NCBI GenBank assembly: GCA_021779775.1 | Contig: JAJYAB010000054.1 | Span: 1 to 9,084 of the forward strand | Reading direction: 5' to 3' | Length of the DNA stretch: 9,084 nt | Source of the DNA: Actinomycetes bacterium | Lineage (GTDB): Bacteria > Actinomycetota > Acidimicrobiia > Acidimicrobiales > UBA8190 | Shown here: positions 1 to 6,018 of the stretch, one piece after another | Position numbering within the stretch: the stretch's first letter is position 1 | Layout of the letters: each line of letters starts with the position of its first letter | Notes under the pieces: generated by a model | The model's input: only the letters and a program-made list of their open reading frames with translations | Database searches by the model: none | Told to the model about the DNA's origin: nothing | Position numbers and translations under genes: made by a program

Positions 1-648
1 CCCGACGCACCCCAGCATCGGGGCATCTCGGTGATCATCGTCCCGATCGACAGCCCGGGCATCACGGTGAGCCCGCTGTGGACCTGGGGAGACGTTCGCA
101 CCAACCTCGTCTTCTTCGAGGACGTGCGCGTGCCGCGCGCCAATCTCATCGGTGAGATGAACCAGGGCTGGTACTACATCGTCGGGGCGCTCGCTTTCGA
201 GCGGATCGCCCTCGGCACCACCGGCTCGCTGCGCCGGCTATTCGACGATCTCGTGACGTTCTGCCGCCGCACCGTGGTGGACGGCCGCCCGCTGGCCGAG
301 CGGCCCGAGGTGCAGCTGCGCCTGGCCGACCTGGCGGTCGACTTGGAGGTGGCCCAGCTGTTCAGCCTCCAGACGGCGTCGCTCATCGACGCCGGCGGCA
401 TCCCCGCCAGAGAGGCGTCGATGCAGAAGGTGTTCTCCACCGAGCTCCGCACCAAGCTGGCCGATTGGGGCATGCAGATCGTGGACCTGTACGGCCAGTT
501 GCACGAATCAGACGAGGACGCCGCGTTGAGCGGCCGCCTGGAGCGCACCTACCGGATGGCTCCGTTCCTGCGCTTCGGCGGTGGCACCAACGAGGTCATG
601 CGATCGATCATCGCCGAGCGGGGCCTGGGCCTGCCCCGCGGCGCCTGA
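1..648 (+). CDS. Acyl-CoA dehydrogenase subunit, C-terminal part (5' truncated by window edge)
   Basis: This FAD-dependent acyl-CoA dehydrogenase would catalyse alpha,beta-dehydrogenation of an acyl-CoA in the cytoplasm. The reading frame is open to base 1, so the start lies outside; 215 residues remain, a little over half of a usual 380-400 residue enzyme. The visible part is the end of the middle beta domain (FFEDVRVPRANLIGE) followed by the C-terminal helical domain. The C-terminal signature is FGGGTNEVMRSIIAERGLGLPR. The Glu found in the MCAD-type motif YEGT is Gly here. A Glu in AFERIALG (bases 199-201) sits where isovaleryl-CoA dehydrogenase and some steroid-type dehydrogenases carry their base, so this is probably the catalytic subunit. 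It is followed after 11 bp by a second dehydrogenase gene, as in heteromeric FadE pairs. The family is certain; substrate and pairing are inferred. Confidence 0.93.
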   Translation, partial: PDAPQHRGISVIIVPIDSPGITVSPLWTWGDVRTNLVFFEDVRVPRANLIGEMNQGWYYIVGALAFERIALGTTGSLRRLFDDLVTFCRRTVVDGRPLAERPEVQLRLADLAVDLEVAQLFSLQTASLIDAGGIPAREASMQKVFSTELRTKLADWGMQIVDLYGQLHESDEDAALSGRLERTYRMAPFLRFGGGTNEVMRSIIAERGLGLPRGA

Positions 649-659
649 GCGGGGCGACC

Positions 660-1796
660 GTGGACCTGCAGCGCTCTGCGGACGAGCAGCTCCTCGCCGA
701 GTCGGCCCGGAAGTTCTTCGAGCGGAACTGTCCAGTCACGCTGGTGCGCGACCTGCGCGAGCCGGCATCTTCGGGCCACGGGCCGGATCTGTGGCAGAAG
801 ATGGCGGAGCAGGGATGGCTCGGCCTGGCCCTGCCCGAGGCCTACGGCGGAGCCGGCTCGCTTGTCGACTTGGGCTTGGTGGCCGAGGAGGCGGGCCGGG
901 CATTGGTGCCGTCCACCTTCCGGTCGACGATGCAGGCAGCGCTGCTCGTCGCCGCCCTGGGCACCGATCGCCAGCAGGCCGACGTCCTCGGCCGGGTGGT
1001 GTCGGGATCGGCCGTGTCGGCAGTGGCCTTCGCCGAGCCCCAGGCCATCCACGACCCGAGGTACCTGGCCACCGAGGCGGTCGCCGATGGTGACGGCTGG
1101 ATCCTGTCGGGTGTCAAGGCGTTCGTGGCGAACGCCCACCTGGCCGACCCGCTACTCGTGGTCGCCCGTACCGCTGCTGGCCCCCCCGAGCGATCGCTGA
1201 CGGTGTTCTGCCTGCCGGCCGGCGCCGACGGCGTCACGCTCGATCCCCACGTCACCTTCGCCCACGACCGCCAGTTCCGGGTGGCGCTGGACCGGGCCCG
1301 TGTCGGTGGCGGCACCGTCCTCGGGGGGCCGGCAGCGGTCGGGTCGGCCTGGTCCGGGATCGAGGCGGCCCGGCAGCAGTGGGTCGCGCTGCTCTGCGCC
1401 GAGATGGCCGGCGGTGCCCAGAAGGTGCTCGAGCTCACCGCCGAGTACGTGACGCGCAGGGTCCAGTTCGGTCGGCCCATCGGGTCATTCCAGGCGGTGC
1501 AGCACCACGTCGCCGACATGGCGACCGGCGTCGACGGCGCCCGGCTGGCGACCTACCAGGCCCTGTGGCGGCTCGCCGGCGCCCGGCCGGCGACCAAGCA
1601 GGTCGCCGTCGCCAAGGCATGGACCGGTGAGGCGTACAAGGCGGCTACGGTCATGGCCCACCAGCTCTTCGGCGGCATGGGCTATGTCCGGGAGAACGAT
1701 CTCCACCTGTGGTCCGAGCATGCGAAGGCGGCGGAGCTGGCGCTCGGCCCCCGGGACCACCAGCTGCTCATCGTGGCGCACGAGCTGGGGCTGTAG
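660..1796 (+). CDS. Acyl-CoA dehydrogenase family protein, probable partner subunit
   Basis: This complete 378-residue acyl-CoA dehydrogenase-fold flavoprotein starts at a GTG at 660, 11 bp after the previous stop and preceded by a GGGG at 651-654. The open frame extends further upstream, but only inside the preceding gene. Family signs are GWLGLALPEAYGGAG (about residues 52-66, N-terminal domain), SGVKAFVANAHLAD (middle domain), RRVQFGRPIGSFQAVQHHVADM (about 266-287) and FGGMGYVRENDLHLW (about 337-351). By eye, the MCAD-type catalytic Glu position is Leu in AAELALGPRD. The alternative helix position, occupied by Glu in the upstream subunit, appears to be Ala in the ALLCAEMAGG segment. This suggests a subunit that contributes cofactor or substrate binding rather than the base, as in alpha2beta2 FadE28/FadE29-type enzymes. 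Family assignment is secure; loss of catalysis and partnership are inferences needing an alignment. Confidence 0.93.
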   Translation: MDLQRSADEQLLAESARKFFERNCPVTLVRDLREPASSGHGPDLWQKMAEQGWLGLALPEAYGGAGSLVDLGLVAEEAGRALVPSTFRSTMQAALLVAALGTDRQQADVLGRVVSGSAVSAVAFAEPQAIHDPRYLATEAVADGDGWILSGVKAFVANAHLADPLLVVARTAAGPPERSLTVFCLPAGADGVTLDPHVTFAHDRQFRVALDRARVGGGTVLGGPAAVGSAWSGIEAARQQWVALLCAEMAGGAQKVLELTAEYVTRRVQFGRPIGSFQAVQHHVADMATGVDGARLATYQALWRLAGARPATKQVAVAKAWTGEAYKAATVMAHQLFGGMGYVRENDLHLWSEHAKAAELALGPRDHQLLIVAHELGL

Positions 1797-1831
1797 CGCC
1801 CGGTGCCACAGCTGCCGCCGCGCCAATGACC

Positions 1832-1884
1832 CGAGGATCGAATCGGGACACGAGGATCGAATCGGGACACGAGGATCGAATCGG
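1832..1884 (+). repeat. 19-bp tandem repeat, about 2.8 copies, in the intergenic gap
   Basis: The unit CGAGGATCGAATCGGGACA is present exactly at 1832-1850 and 1851-1869. A third copy runs from 1870 to 1884 (15 of 19 bases) before diverging. It fills the middle of the 124-bp gap between the second dehydrogenase and the next gene, ending 36 bp before that ATG. It looks less GC-rich than its surroundings. Period and position would suit a regulator binding on one face of the helix, but a neutral slippage duplication is equally possible. No KstR-type palindrome is seen. Confidence 0.9.
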
Positions 1885-1908
1885 TAGGGCGCTCGTCGTG
1901 CCGGGACC

Positions 1909-1914
1909 GGAGGG
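1909..1914 (+). promoter_or_regulatory. Ribosome binding site of the NMO-like gene
   Basis: GGAGGG lies 6 bases before the ATG at 1921. It fixes the start and is the strongest ribosome binding site in the left block, consistent with a translation unit that begins afresh after the 124-bp gap. Confidence 0.75.
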
Positions 1915-1920
1915 AAGACC

Positions 1921-3069
1921 ATGCGAACGCCGATCTGCGACCTGCTGGGGGTGGAGTTCCCCATCCTCGCCTTCAGTCACTGCCGTGACGTCGTTGCGGC
2001 GGTGTCGAAGGCGGGCGGCTTCGGCGTGCTCGGCGCCACCGCGTTCACGCCCGACGAGCTCGAGGTCGAGCTGGGCTGGATCGAGAACGAGATCGGCGAC
2101 CTTCCCTACGGCGTCGACGTCCTCATCCCCCAGAAGTACGTCGGCAGCGACGAGGGTGGTTTGCCGGTGGCGAAGCTGCAGGACCTCATCCCACAGGAGC
2201 ACCGCCAGTTCCTCGACGACATGATGCGCCGCTACGAGGTGCCCGATCTCCCGCCCGACGGCGGCGGTGGTCGGGCGCGCCGCGAGGGCGACGAGCTCAG
2301 CCTCGGCGGTCCCGGGGTGCACCGGCTGGTCGAGGTCGCCCTCGCCCACCGCATCCGTCTGATCGCCAGCGCCCTCGGGCCTCCGCCCCCCGACCTCGTC
2401 GAGGAGGCTCACGCCCGGGACATCCTTGTCGCCGCGCTGGCCGGCACCAAGCAGCACGCCCTGCGCCACCAGGCGATCGGCGTCGACATCATCGTCGCGC
2501 AGGGCTACGAGGCGGGAGGTCACACGGGTGAGATCGCCACCATGGTCCTCGTCCCCGAGGTCGTCGACGCGGTGGCACCGACGCCCGTGGTGGCAGCCGG
2601 GGGCATCGCCCGTGGCCGCCAGATGGCGGCGGCCATGGCGCTGGGCGCCCAGGGGGTGTGGACCGGGTCGGTGTGGCTCACCACCGAAGAAGCCGAGACC
2701 CACCCGGTCGTGAAGGAGAAATTTCTCGCTGCCAGCACCAGCGACACGGTGCGCAGCCGCTGCACGACCGGCAAGCCGGCCCGCCAGCTGCGCACCGCGT
2801 GGACCGACGAGTGGGAGAGCCCGGACAACCCCGATCCGTTGCCGATGCCGTTGCAGCCGATCCTGACCGCCCGCGCCCAGGAGCGGATCCGGCGCTCCTC
2901 GAGCACGCCGGGATCCGGCGCGTCTCAGCTCGTCACCTACTTCGTCGGGCAGGTCGTCGGGAGCCTCGACCGGGTGAAGCCGGCTCGCCAGGTGGTGCTC
3001 GACATGGTCGAGGAGTACATCGACACGGCACGAGGGATCCGCGACGGCCTCGCCGCGTTGGAGGCCTAG
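1921..3069 (+). CDS. Nitronate monooxygenase-like FMN-dependent TIM-barrel protein
   Basis: This 382-residue protein of the nitronate monooxygenase / 2-nitropropane dioxygenase superfamily starts at an ATG with a good ribosome binding site. The N-terminus (LGVEFPILAFSHCRDVVAAV, then KAGGFGVLGA at about 30-39) is the usual opening strand and glycine loop. AQGYEAGGHTGE (about 193-204) carries the His expected in the active site. AAGGI (225-229) and GAQGVWTGS (242-250) are the phosphate-binding part of the FMN site. From memory the N-terminus most resembles the mycobacterial Rv1533-like branch, which lacks a firmly assigned physiological reaction. Members encoded in CoA-catabolic clusters may be flavin reductases or oxidases of acyl-CoA intermediates rather than nitronate detoxifiers. 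The stop lies 4 bp before the thiolase-like gene, whose ribosome binding site is inside this gene's last codons, so the two are translationally linked. Confidence 0.9.
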   Translation: MRTPICDLLGVEFPILAFSHCRDVVAAVSKAGGFGVLGATAFTPDELEVELGWIENEIGDLPYGVDVLIPQKYVGSDEGGLPVAKLQDLIPQEHRQFLDDMMRRYEVPDLPPDGGGGRARREGDELSLGGPGVHRLVEVALAHRIRLIASALGPPPPDLVEEAHARDILVAALAGTKQHALRHQAIGVDIIVAQGYEAGGHTGEIATMVLVPEVVDAVAPTPVVAAGGIARGRQMAAAMALGAQGVWTGSVWLTTEEAETHPVVKEKFLAASTSDTVRSRCTTGKPARQLRTAWTDEWESPDNPDPLPMPLQPILTARAQERIRRSSSTPGSGASQLVTYFVGQVVGSLDRVKPARQVVLDMVEEYIDTARGIRDGLAALEA

Positions 3070-3073
3070 GCGC

Positions 3074-4255
3074 ATGGCGAGCGATGAGCGCACCATCAAG
3101 GGCCGGGCGGCGATCGTGGGGATCGGGGAGACTCGCTACTACAAACGGGCCCAGTCCCCCCACCCCGAGCTGAGGCTCTGCCTGGAAGCGATCATGGCGG
3201 CAGCCGACGACGCCGGTCTCAGCGTCGACGACCTCGACGGGTTCGCCTCCTACAGCAACGACCGCAACGACCCGAGCCTCATCGCGTCTGCGCTCGGGAT
3301 CCCGGAGCTGCGCTTCTCCAACATGGTGTGGGGCGGGGGCGGGGGTGGTGGGTCAGCTGCGGTCGGCAACGCGGCCGCAGCGGTGGCCGCCGGCTACGCC
3401 GACCACGTAGTGGTGTTCCGGGCACTCGCCCAGGGCCAGTTCGGCCGGTTCGGCCAAGCCCCGCCGCTTCGCACCGTCAGCGGCCCGATGGCCTACACCA
3501 TGCCGTACGGGCTGATGTCGCCGGCCCAGATGTTCGCCATGCGCGTGCAGCGGTTCATGCACGAGCACGGCGTCGGGCAACCGGCGCTGCGGGCGGTCGC
3601 GCTGGCCAGCTACCACCATGCCCAGTCCAACCCGAGGGCCATCATGAACGGGCGGCCGCTCACACCCGAGGCCTATGACGCGTCGCGCTGGATCGTCGAG
3701 CCGTTCCACCTCTACGACTGCTGCATGGAGAACGACGGTGCCGCTGCCGTCATCGTGACGTCGGCGGAGCGGGCAGCCGACCTGCGCCAGCCGCCGGCCC
3801 ATGTGTGGGCCGCTGCCCAGGGATCGGCCGAGGGGCAGGCGCTCGCCGCCCACAACGCCCCCGACTATGCCACCTCGAACTTTAAGACCCTCGCCCCCCG
3901 GCTCTACGCCACCGCCGGGGTTGGGCCCGCCGACATCGACGTCGTGCAGTCGTACGAGAACTTCACCGGTGGGGTGGTCATGGCCCTGGTAGAGCACGGC
4001 TTCTGCGCTCCCGAGCAGGTCAACGACTTCTTCACGCCGGAGAACCTGTCGGCCCCCGGGGGTCGGCTGCCGCTGAACACCAGCGGAGGGAACCTGGCCG
4101 AGTGCTACATGCACGGCTTGGAGCTGATCATCGAGGCGGTGCGACAGGTGCGGGGAACATCGACGAGCCAGGTGACCGACGTCGAGCTGTCGCTCGTGAT
4201 CTCGGGCCCCATGGTAAGCCCGGTCAGCAACTTGCTCCTGGCAGCGACGAGGTGA
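3074..4255 (+). CDS. Thiolase-fold lipid-transfer-type protein, candidate CoA-thioester retro-aldolase
   Basis: This 393-residue thiolase-superfamily protein is of the actinobacterial lipid-transfer (Ltp / SCP-x thiolase-like) branch. Its ATG at 3074 has GGAGG at 3060-3064, inside the end of the preceding gene. The N-terminal half opens with AAIVGIGETRYYKR and has a glycine run (WGGGGGGGSAAVGNA, about 86-100) where a true thiolase carries its nucleophilic Cys. No Cys is seen there. YDCCMENDGAAAVIV (about 214-228), VQSYENFTG (about 291-299) and NTSGGNLAECYMHG (about 335-348) match the branch. In the steroid side-chain aldolase Ltp2, conserved tyrosines have been proposed as acid/base residues; Tyr294 and Tyr345 here sit in comparable motifs. 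The next gene encodes a DUF35 protein, the usual partner. A retro-aldolase role is therefore more likely than thiolysis, but this is inference. Confidence 0.9.
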   Translation: MASDERTIKGRAAIVGIGETRYYKRAQSPHPELRLCLEAIMAAADDAGLSVDDLDGFASYSNDRNDPSLIASALGIPELRFSNMVWGGGGGGGSAAVGNAAAAVAAGYADHVVVFRALAQGQFGRFGQAPPLRTVSGPMAYTMPYGLMSPAQMFAMRVQRFMHEHGVGQPALRAVALASYHHAQSNPRAIMNGRPLTPEAYDASRWIVEPFHLYDCCMENDGAAAVIVTSAERAADLRQPPAHVWAAAQGSAEGQALAAHNAPDYATSNFKTLAPRLYATAGVGPADIDVVQSYENFTGGVVMALVEHGFCAPEQVNDFFTPENLSAPGGRLPLNTSGGNLAECYMHGLELIIEAVRQVRGTSTSQVTDVELSLVISGPMVSPVSNLLLAATR

Positions 4256-4263
4256 GTGAGGCG

Positions 4264-4725
4264 ATGGCACCGATGAACGGGTCCTACCTCCCTGCGGGGC
4301 TCCCGGCGCCTGTACCGGCAGCCGGCGATCTCGACGCCGAGCACTGGGCCGCTGCTGCCCGCCACGAGCTGGCCGTGCAGCGCTGCAACGGCTGCGGTCG
4401 CCACCAGTGGGGCCCCGAATGGGTGTGCCACCGGTGCCGCTCGTTCGATCTCGGCTGGGCTGTCGTCGCGCCCGGGGGCACCATCTACAGCTGGGAGCGG
4501 GTGTGGCATCCGGTGCACCCGGCCCTCGCCGAGGCCTGTCCCTACGTCGTGGTGCTGGTGGAGCTGCCGCAGGCCGAGAGCATCCGGATGGTCGGCAACC
4601 TGCTCGGCGACCCCACCGCCCCCGTTGCGATCGGTGCCGAGGTCGACGCCGTGTTCGAGGACCACCCCGACGGCGAGCCGGCCTACACCCTCGTACAGTG
4701 GAGGCTCAGGTCGGCGGGGGCGTAG
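4264..4725 (+). CDS. DUF35 zinc-ribbon / OB-fold protein, partner of the thiolase-like protein
   Basis: This small protein (153 residues from ATG 4264) has the DUF35 architecture. A rubredoxin-like zinc ribbon has all four cysteines (CNGC at 41-44 and CHRC at 55-58), followed by an OB-fold (GTIYSWERVWHPVHPALAE through GAEVDAVFEDHPDG). Stand-alone DUF35 proteins form complexes with thiolase-fold proteins and help bind the acyl-CoA; ChsH2 with Ltp2 is the known aldolase example. The start is uncertain: GTG 4252 would overlap the upstream stop by four bases (157 residues), ATG 4264 is 8 bp after it, and ATG 4273 is also in frame. None has an ideal ribosome binding site. The 3' end overlaps the convergent PAS gene by 20 bp. 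No MaoC-type hydratase is fused or adjacent, unlike the steroid cluster. Confidence 0.9.
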   Translation: MAPMNGSYLPAGLPAPVPAAGDLDAEHWAAAARHELAVQRCNGCGRHQWGPEWVCHRCRSFDLGWAVVAPGGTIYSWERVWHPVHPALAEACPYVVVLVELPQAESIRMVGNLLGDPTAPVAIGAEVDAVFEDHPDGEPAYTLVQWRLRSAGA

Positions 4726-5179
4726 CTTCGAGGGCGTCGAGCCGCCTGCGCATGTCCTGCTCTCGCGCCCGCCTGGCGGTGACCTCCCTGATGATGGCGC
4801 CGACGTACCCCACCGGGCCGTTGGTGCCATGCGACAGCGTGTCCTGCAGCAGTACCACGGTGAACTCGATCGAGATGGTCCGGCCGTCGGCGGTGACCGC
4901 GGGGACCGCCAGCAGGTCGTCGTCTGCGTAACGAGTGGTCCCGCGGGCCATGGCCGATCGGAAGCCGTCCCAGTGGCGCTGCCGCAGCCTGTCGGGGATG
5001 ATCACATCCAACGTCGTGCCGGTGACGTCTGCCGCCCGATGTCCGAAGATGCGCTCTGCCCCGCGGTTCCAGTAGAGGATCATGCCTTGCGCGTCGACGA
5101 TCACCACGGCGTCGGGGGCCTGGGCCACCAGCTGCAGCACCGCTTCACGGACGAGCTCGTCCGTGTCACCCGGGCTCAT
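4706..5179 (-). CDS. Small single-domain PAS protein
   Basis: This is a 157-residue cytoplasmic protein made almost entirely of one PAS domain. A short helical N-terminus leads into APDAVVIVDAQGMILYWNRG and AERIFGHRAADVTG (about 20-55), then a central segment with IPDRLRQRHWDGFRSAM, and the closing strands DGRTISIEFTVVLLQD and GYVGAIIREVTARRARE (to about 140). A charged, probably helical tail follows (QDMRRRLDALEA). No kinase, GGDEF, HTH or other output domain and no membrane segment is present, so it would act through a partner. The bound ligand cannot be read from the sequence. Its 3' end overlaps the DUF35 gene by 20 bp tail-to-tail, leaving no room for separate terminators. The ATG at 5179 has no strong ribosome binding site. 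Family assignment is firm; a link to regulation of the facing operon is speculation. Confidence 0.9.
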   Translation of the reverse strand: MSPGDTDELVREAVLQLVAQAPDAVVIVDAQGMILYWNRGAERIFGHRAADVTGTTLDVIIPDRLRQRHWDGFRSAMARGTTRYADDDLLAVPAVTADGRTISIEFTVVLLQDTLSHGTNGPVGYVGAIIREVTARRAREQDMRRRLDALEATPPPT

Positions 5180-5209
5180 CCGTCCACAATCCCCACCGTG
5201 CTCCGTTGC

Positions 5210-5240
5210 AGCATGGAGTCAGAACCGTAGCATGGAGTCA
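5210..5240. repeat. 12-bp direct repeat upstream of the PAS gene
   Basis: AGCATGGAGTCA occurs exactly at 5210-5221 and again at 5229-5240, a 19-bp centre-to-centre spacing. The seven bases between copies are not repeated after the second copy. The pair lies 31-61 bp upstream of the PAS start, within the 124-bp gap between the PAS gene and the toxin gene. It could be a two-site operator on one face of the helix or a chance duplication. Confidence 0.85.
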
Positions 5241-5303
5241 TTCTCACGTCAGAGCCGGCACTCCCGTATCGAGCGACGTGCGGTGTGCCGGGCCGCGTGA
5301 GGA

Positions 5304-5576
5304 TCAGTCTGCCAGTGTGCTCACGGCTCGCTCGAGGTCGCGCCGGTTCACGATCCGTTCGACCACGATGCCGTTCGCATCGGCGAGGTACAGGATACGC
5401 CAGTCGCCTACTCGCAGCCTCCACCAGCCGGGACGTCCCTGGAGGGGCTTCACATCGAGGTTCTCGGTCTGGTCTCCCAAATGCCGGAGCCGTTCGACCA
5501 CCCGATGACGCTCCGTGGAGGAGAGCTTTCCCAGGTCTTGTTCCCTCCGCCGGGTGAGGGTGATCTGCTGGCTCAG
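5304..5576 (-). CDS. RelE/ParE-family toxin, probable CTG start
   Basis: This is the toxin of a type II toxin-antitoxin pair. RelE-type members cleave mRNA at the ribosome, while ParE members target gyrase; which applies cannot be told. The conserved body is DVKPLQGRPGWWRLRVGDWR, ILYLADANGIVVERIVNRRD and LERA. The first ATG/GTG start in frame (GTG at 5501) gives only 65 residues and removes the usual first strand and helices. Upstream in the same frame the peptide ITLTRRREQDLGKLSSTERH matches the normal family N-terminus. The only sensible start is CTG at 5576-5574, which overlaps the antitoxin stop as CTGA and has GGGGA six bases before it. That gives 90 residues, the usual size. Family assignment is strong; the CTG start is an inference. 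Confidence 0.85.
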   Translation of the reverse strand: MSQQITLTRRREQDLGKLSSTERHRVVERLRHLGDQTENLDVKPLQGRPGWWRLRVGDWRILYLADANGIVVERIVNRRDLERAVSTLAD

Positions 5577-5848
5577 GGCTCGTCCCCGCCATCGATGTCG
5601 GCGAGCACGTCATCGAGGCTGCGGCCCCGATCCCCACGGGCAACGTCGGCTTCGGCATCGGCAGTCGATCGGGCATATTCAGGGGCATGGGCGAGCACGT
5701 AGTCGAGCAGCCCTTCTTCGTCGACGGCAACCAGGGCAGCGACCGGCTTCCCGTTACGGGTGACCAGAGCAGGGCGGCCGCTGCGAGCAACTTCATCGAC
5801 GACGGAGCTGGTGTGGTTGGCAAGCATGCGAATACCGACCGTTGGCAT
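5573..5848 (-). CDS. Phd/YefM-family antitoxin
   Basis: This 91-residue antitoxin (MPTVGIRMLANHTSSVV at the start) has the Phd/YefM N-terminal DNA-binding fold: a beta strand, then a helix with SSVVDEVARSGRPALVTRNGKPVAALVAVDE. An acidic, likely flexible C-terminus (about residues 55-91) would wrap the toxin. The ATG at 5848 is fixed by an AGGAGG six bases upstream; the open frame continues far upstream only as an antisense-type shadow. The stop overlaps the proposed CTG start of the toxin, the typical antitoxin-first coupling. Such antitoxins usually repress their own promoter, together with the toxin, by binding a palindrome near the start. Confidence 0.9.
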   Translation of the reverse strand: MPTVGIRMLANHTSSVVDEVARSGRPALVTRNGKPVAALVAVDEEGLLDYVLAHAPEYARSTADAEADVARGDRGRSLDDVLADIDGGDEP

Positions 5849-5854
5849 CGGGTT

Positions 5855-5860
5855 CCTCCT
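5855..5860 (-). promoter_or_regulatory. Ribosome binding site of the antitoxin
   Basis: AGGAGG on the minus strand, six bases before the ATG at 5848, is a near-perfect anti-16S match. It implies high antitoxin translation relative to the CTG-started toxin and decides the antitoxin start. Confidence 0.85.
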
Positions 5861-5885
5861 GATGTACCGACAAGTGTAGTAGGTG
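5861..5885 (-). promoter_or_regulatory. Possible promoter/operator of the toxin-antitoxin pair
   Basis: On the minus strand a TACACT (5878-5873) could be a -10 box with transcription starting about 18 bases before the ATG; no good -35 box is found 16-18 bp upstream. The same segment contains TGT-CGGT-ACA and ACA-CT-TGT, small inverted repeats of the sort bound by antitoxins. The evidence is weak. Confidence 0.25.
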
Positions 5886-5993
5886 CTCCGACCTGGAGCC
5901 CCACCGGCTCGTGGCGATCCAGGTGCCGAGCGACGCGGACGATCGGCACCTGCCAGCGCAGGGTGATCGACGAGCTGGTGCACATGCATGCGC

Positions 5994-6008
5994 GACCGGG
6001 GAACGGTC
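5994..6008 (-). terminator. Short hairpin after the hydrolase lipoprotein gene
   Basis: GACCG/CGGTC arms with a five-base loop lie 11 bases past the hydrolase stop. The stem is only 5 bp and no T-run follows, so a terminator role is tentative. The surrounding 170-bp gap (5849-6018) holds no convincing gene. Confidence 0.25.
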
Positions 6009-6018
6009 CCTCTGGCCC

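Noticed and set aside
1832..1884. CRISPR-like repeat array
   Set aside because: The copies are directly abutting with no spacers and there are fewer than three full units.
1768..3099. Long minus-strand open frame opposite the NMO-like gene
   Set aside because: It is Arg/Gly/His-rich with no domain. It mirrors the codon pattern of the real gene, a usual artefact in GC-rich DNA.
5304..5501. 65-residue toxin starting at GTG 5501
   Set aside because: It would lack the conserved first strand and helix of the fold; the in-frame sequence upstream encodes them.
5177..5985. Minus-strand open frame of 269 codons across the toxin-antitoxin region
   Set aside because: It overlaps both recognised genes in a different frame, has no domain and is low-complexity Arg/Pro-rich.
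5881..6010. Remnant of a coding sequence on the plus strand between antitoxin and hydrolase genes
   Set aside because: One frame reads plausibly for about 35 residues (for example HRLVAIQVPSDADDRH) but has no start, no family match and no clear end.
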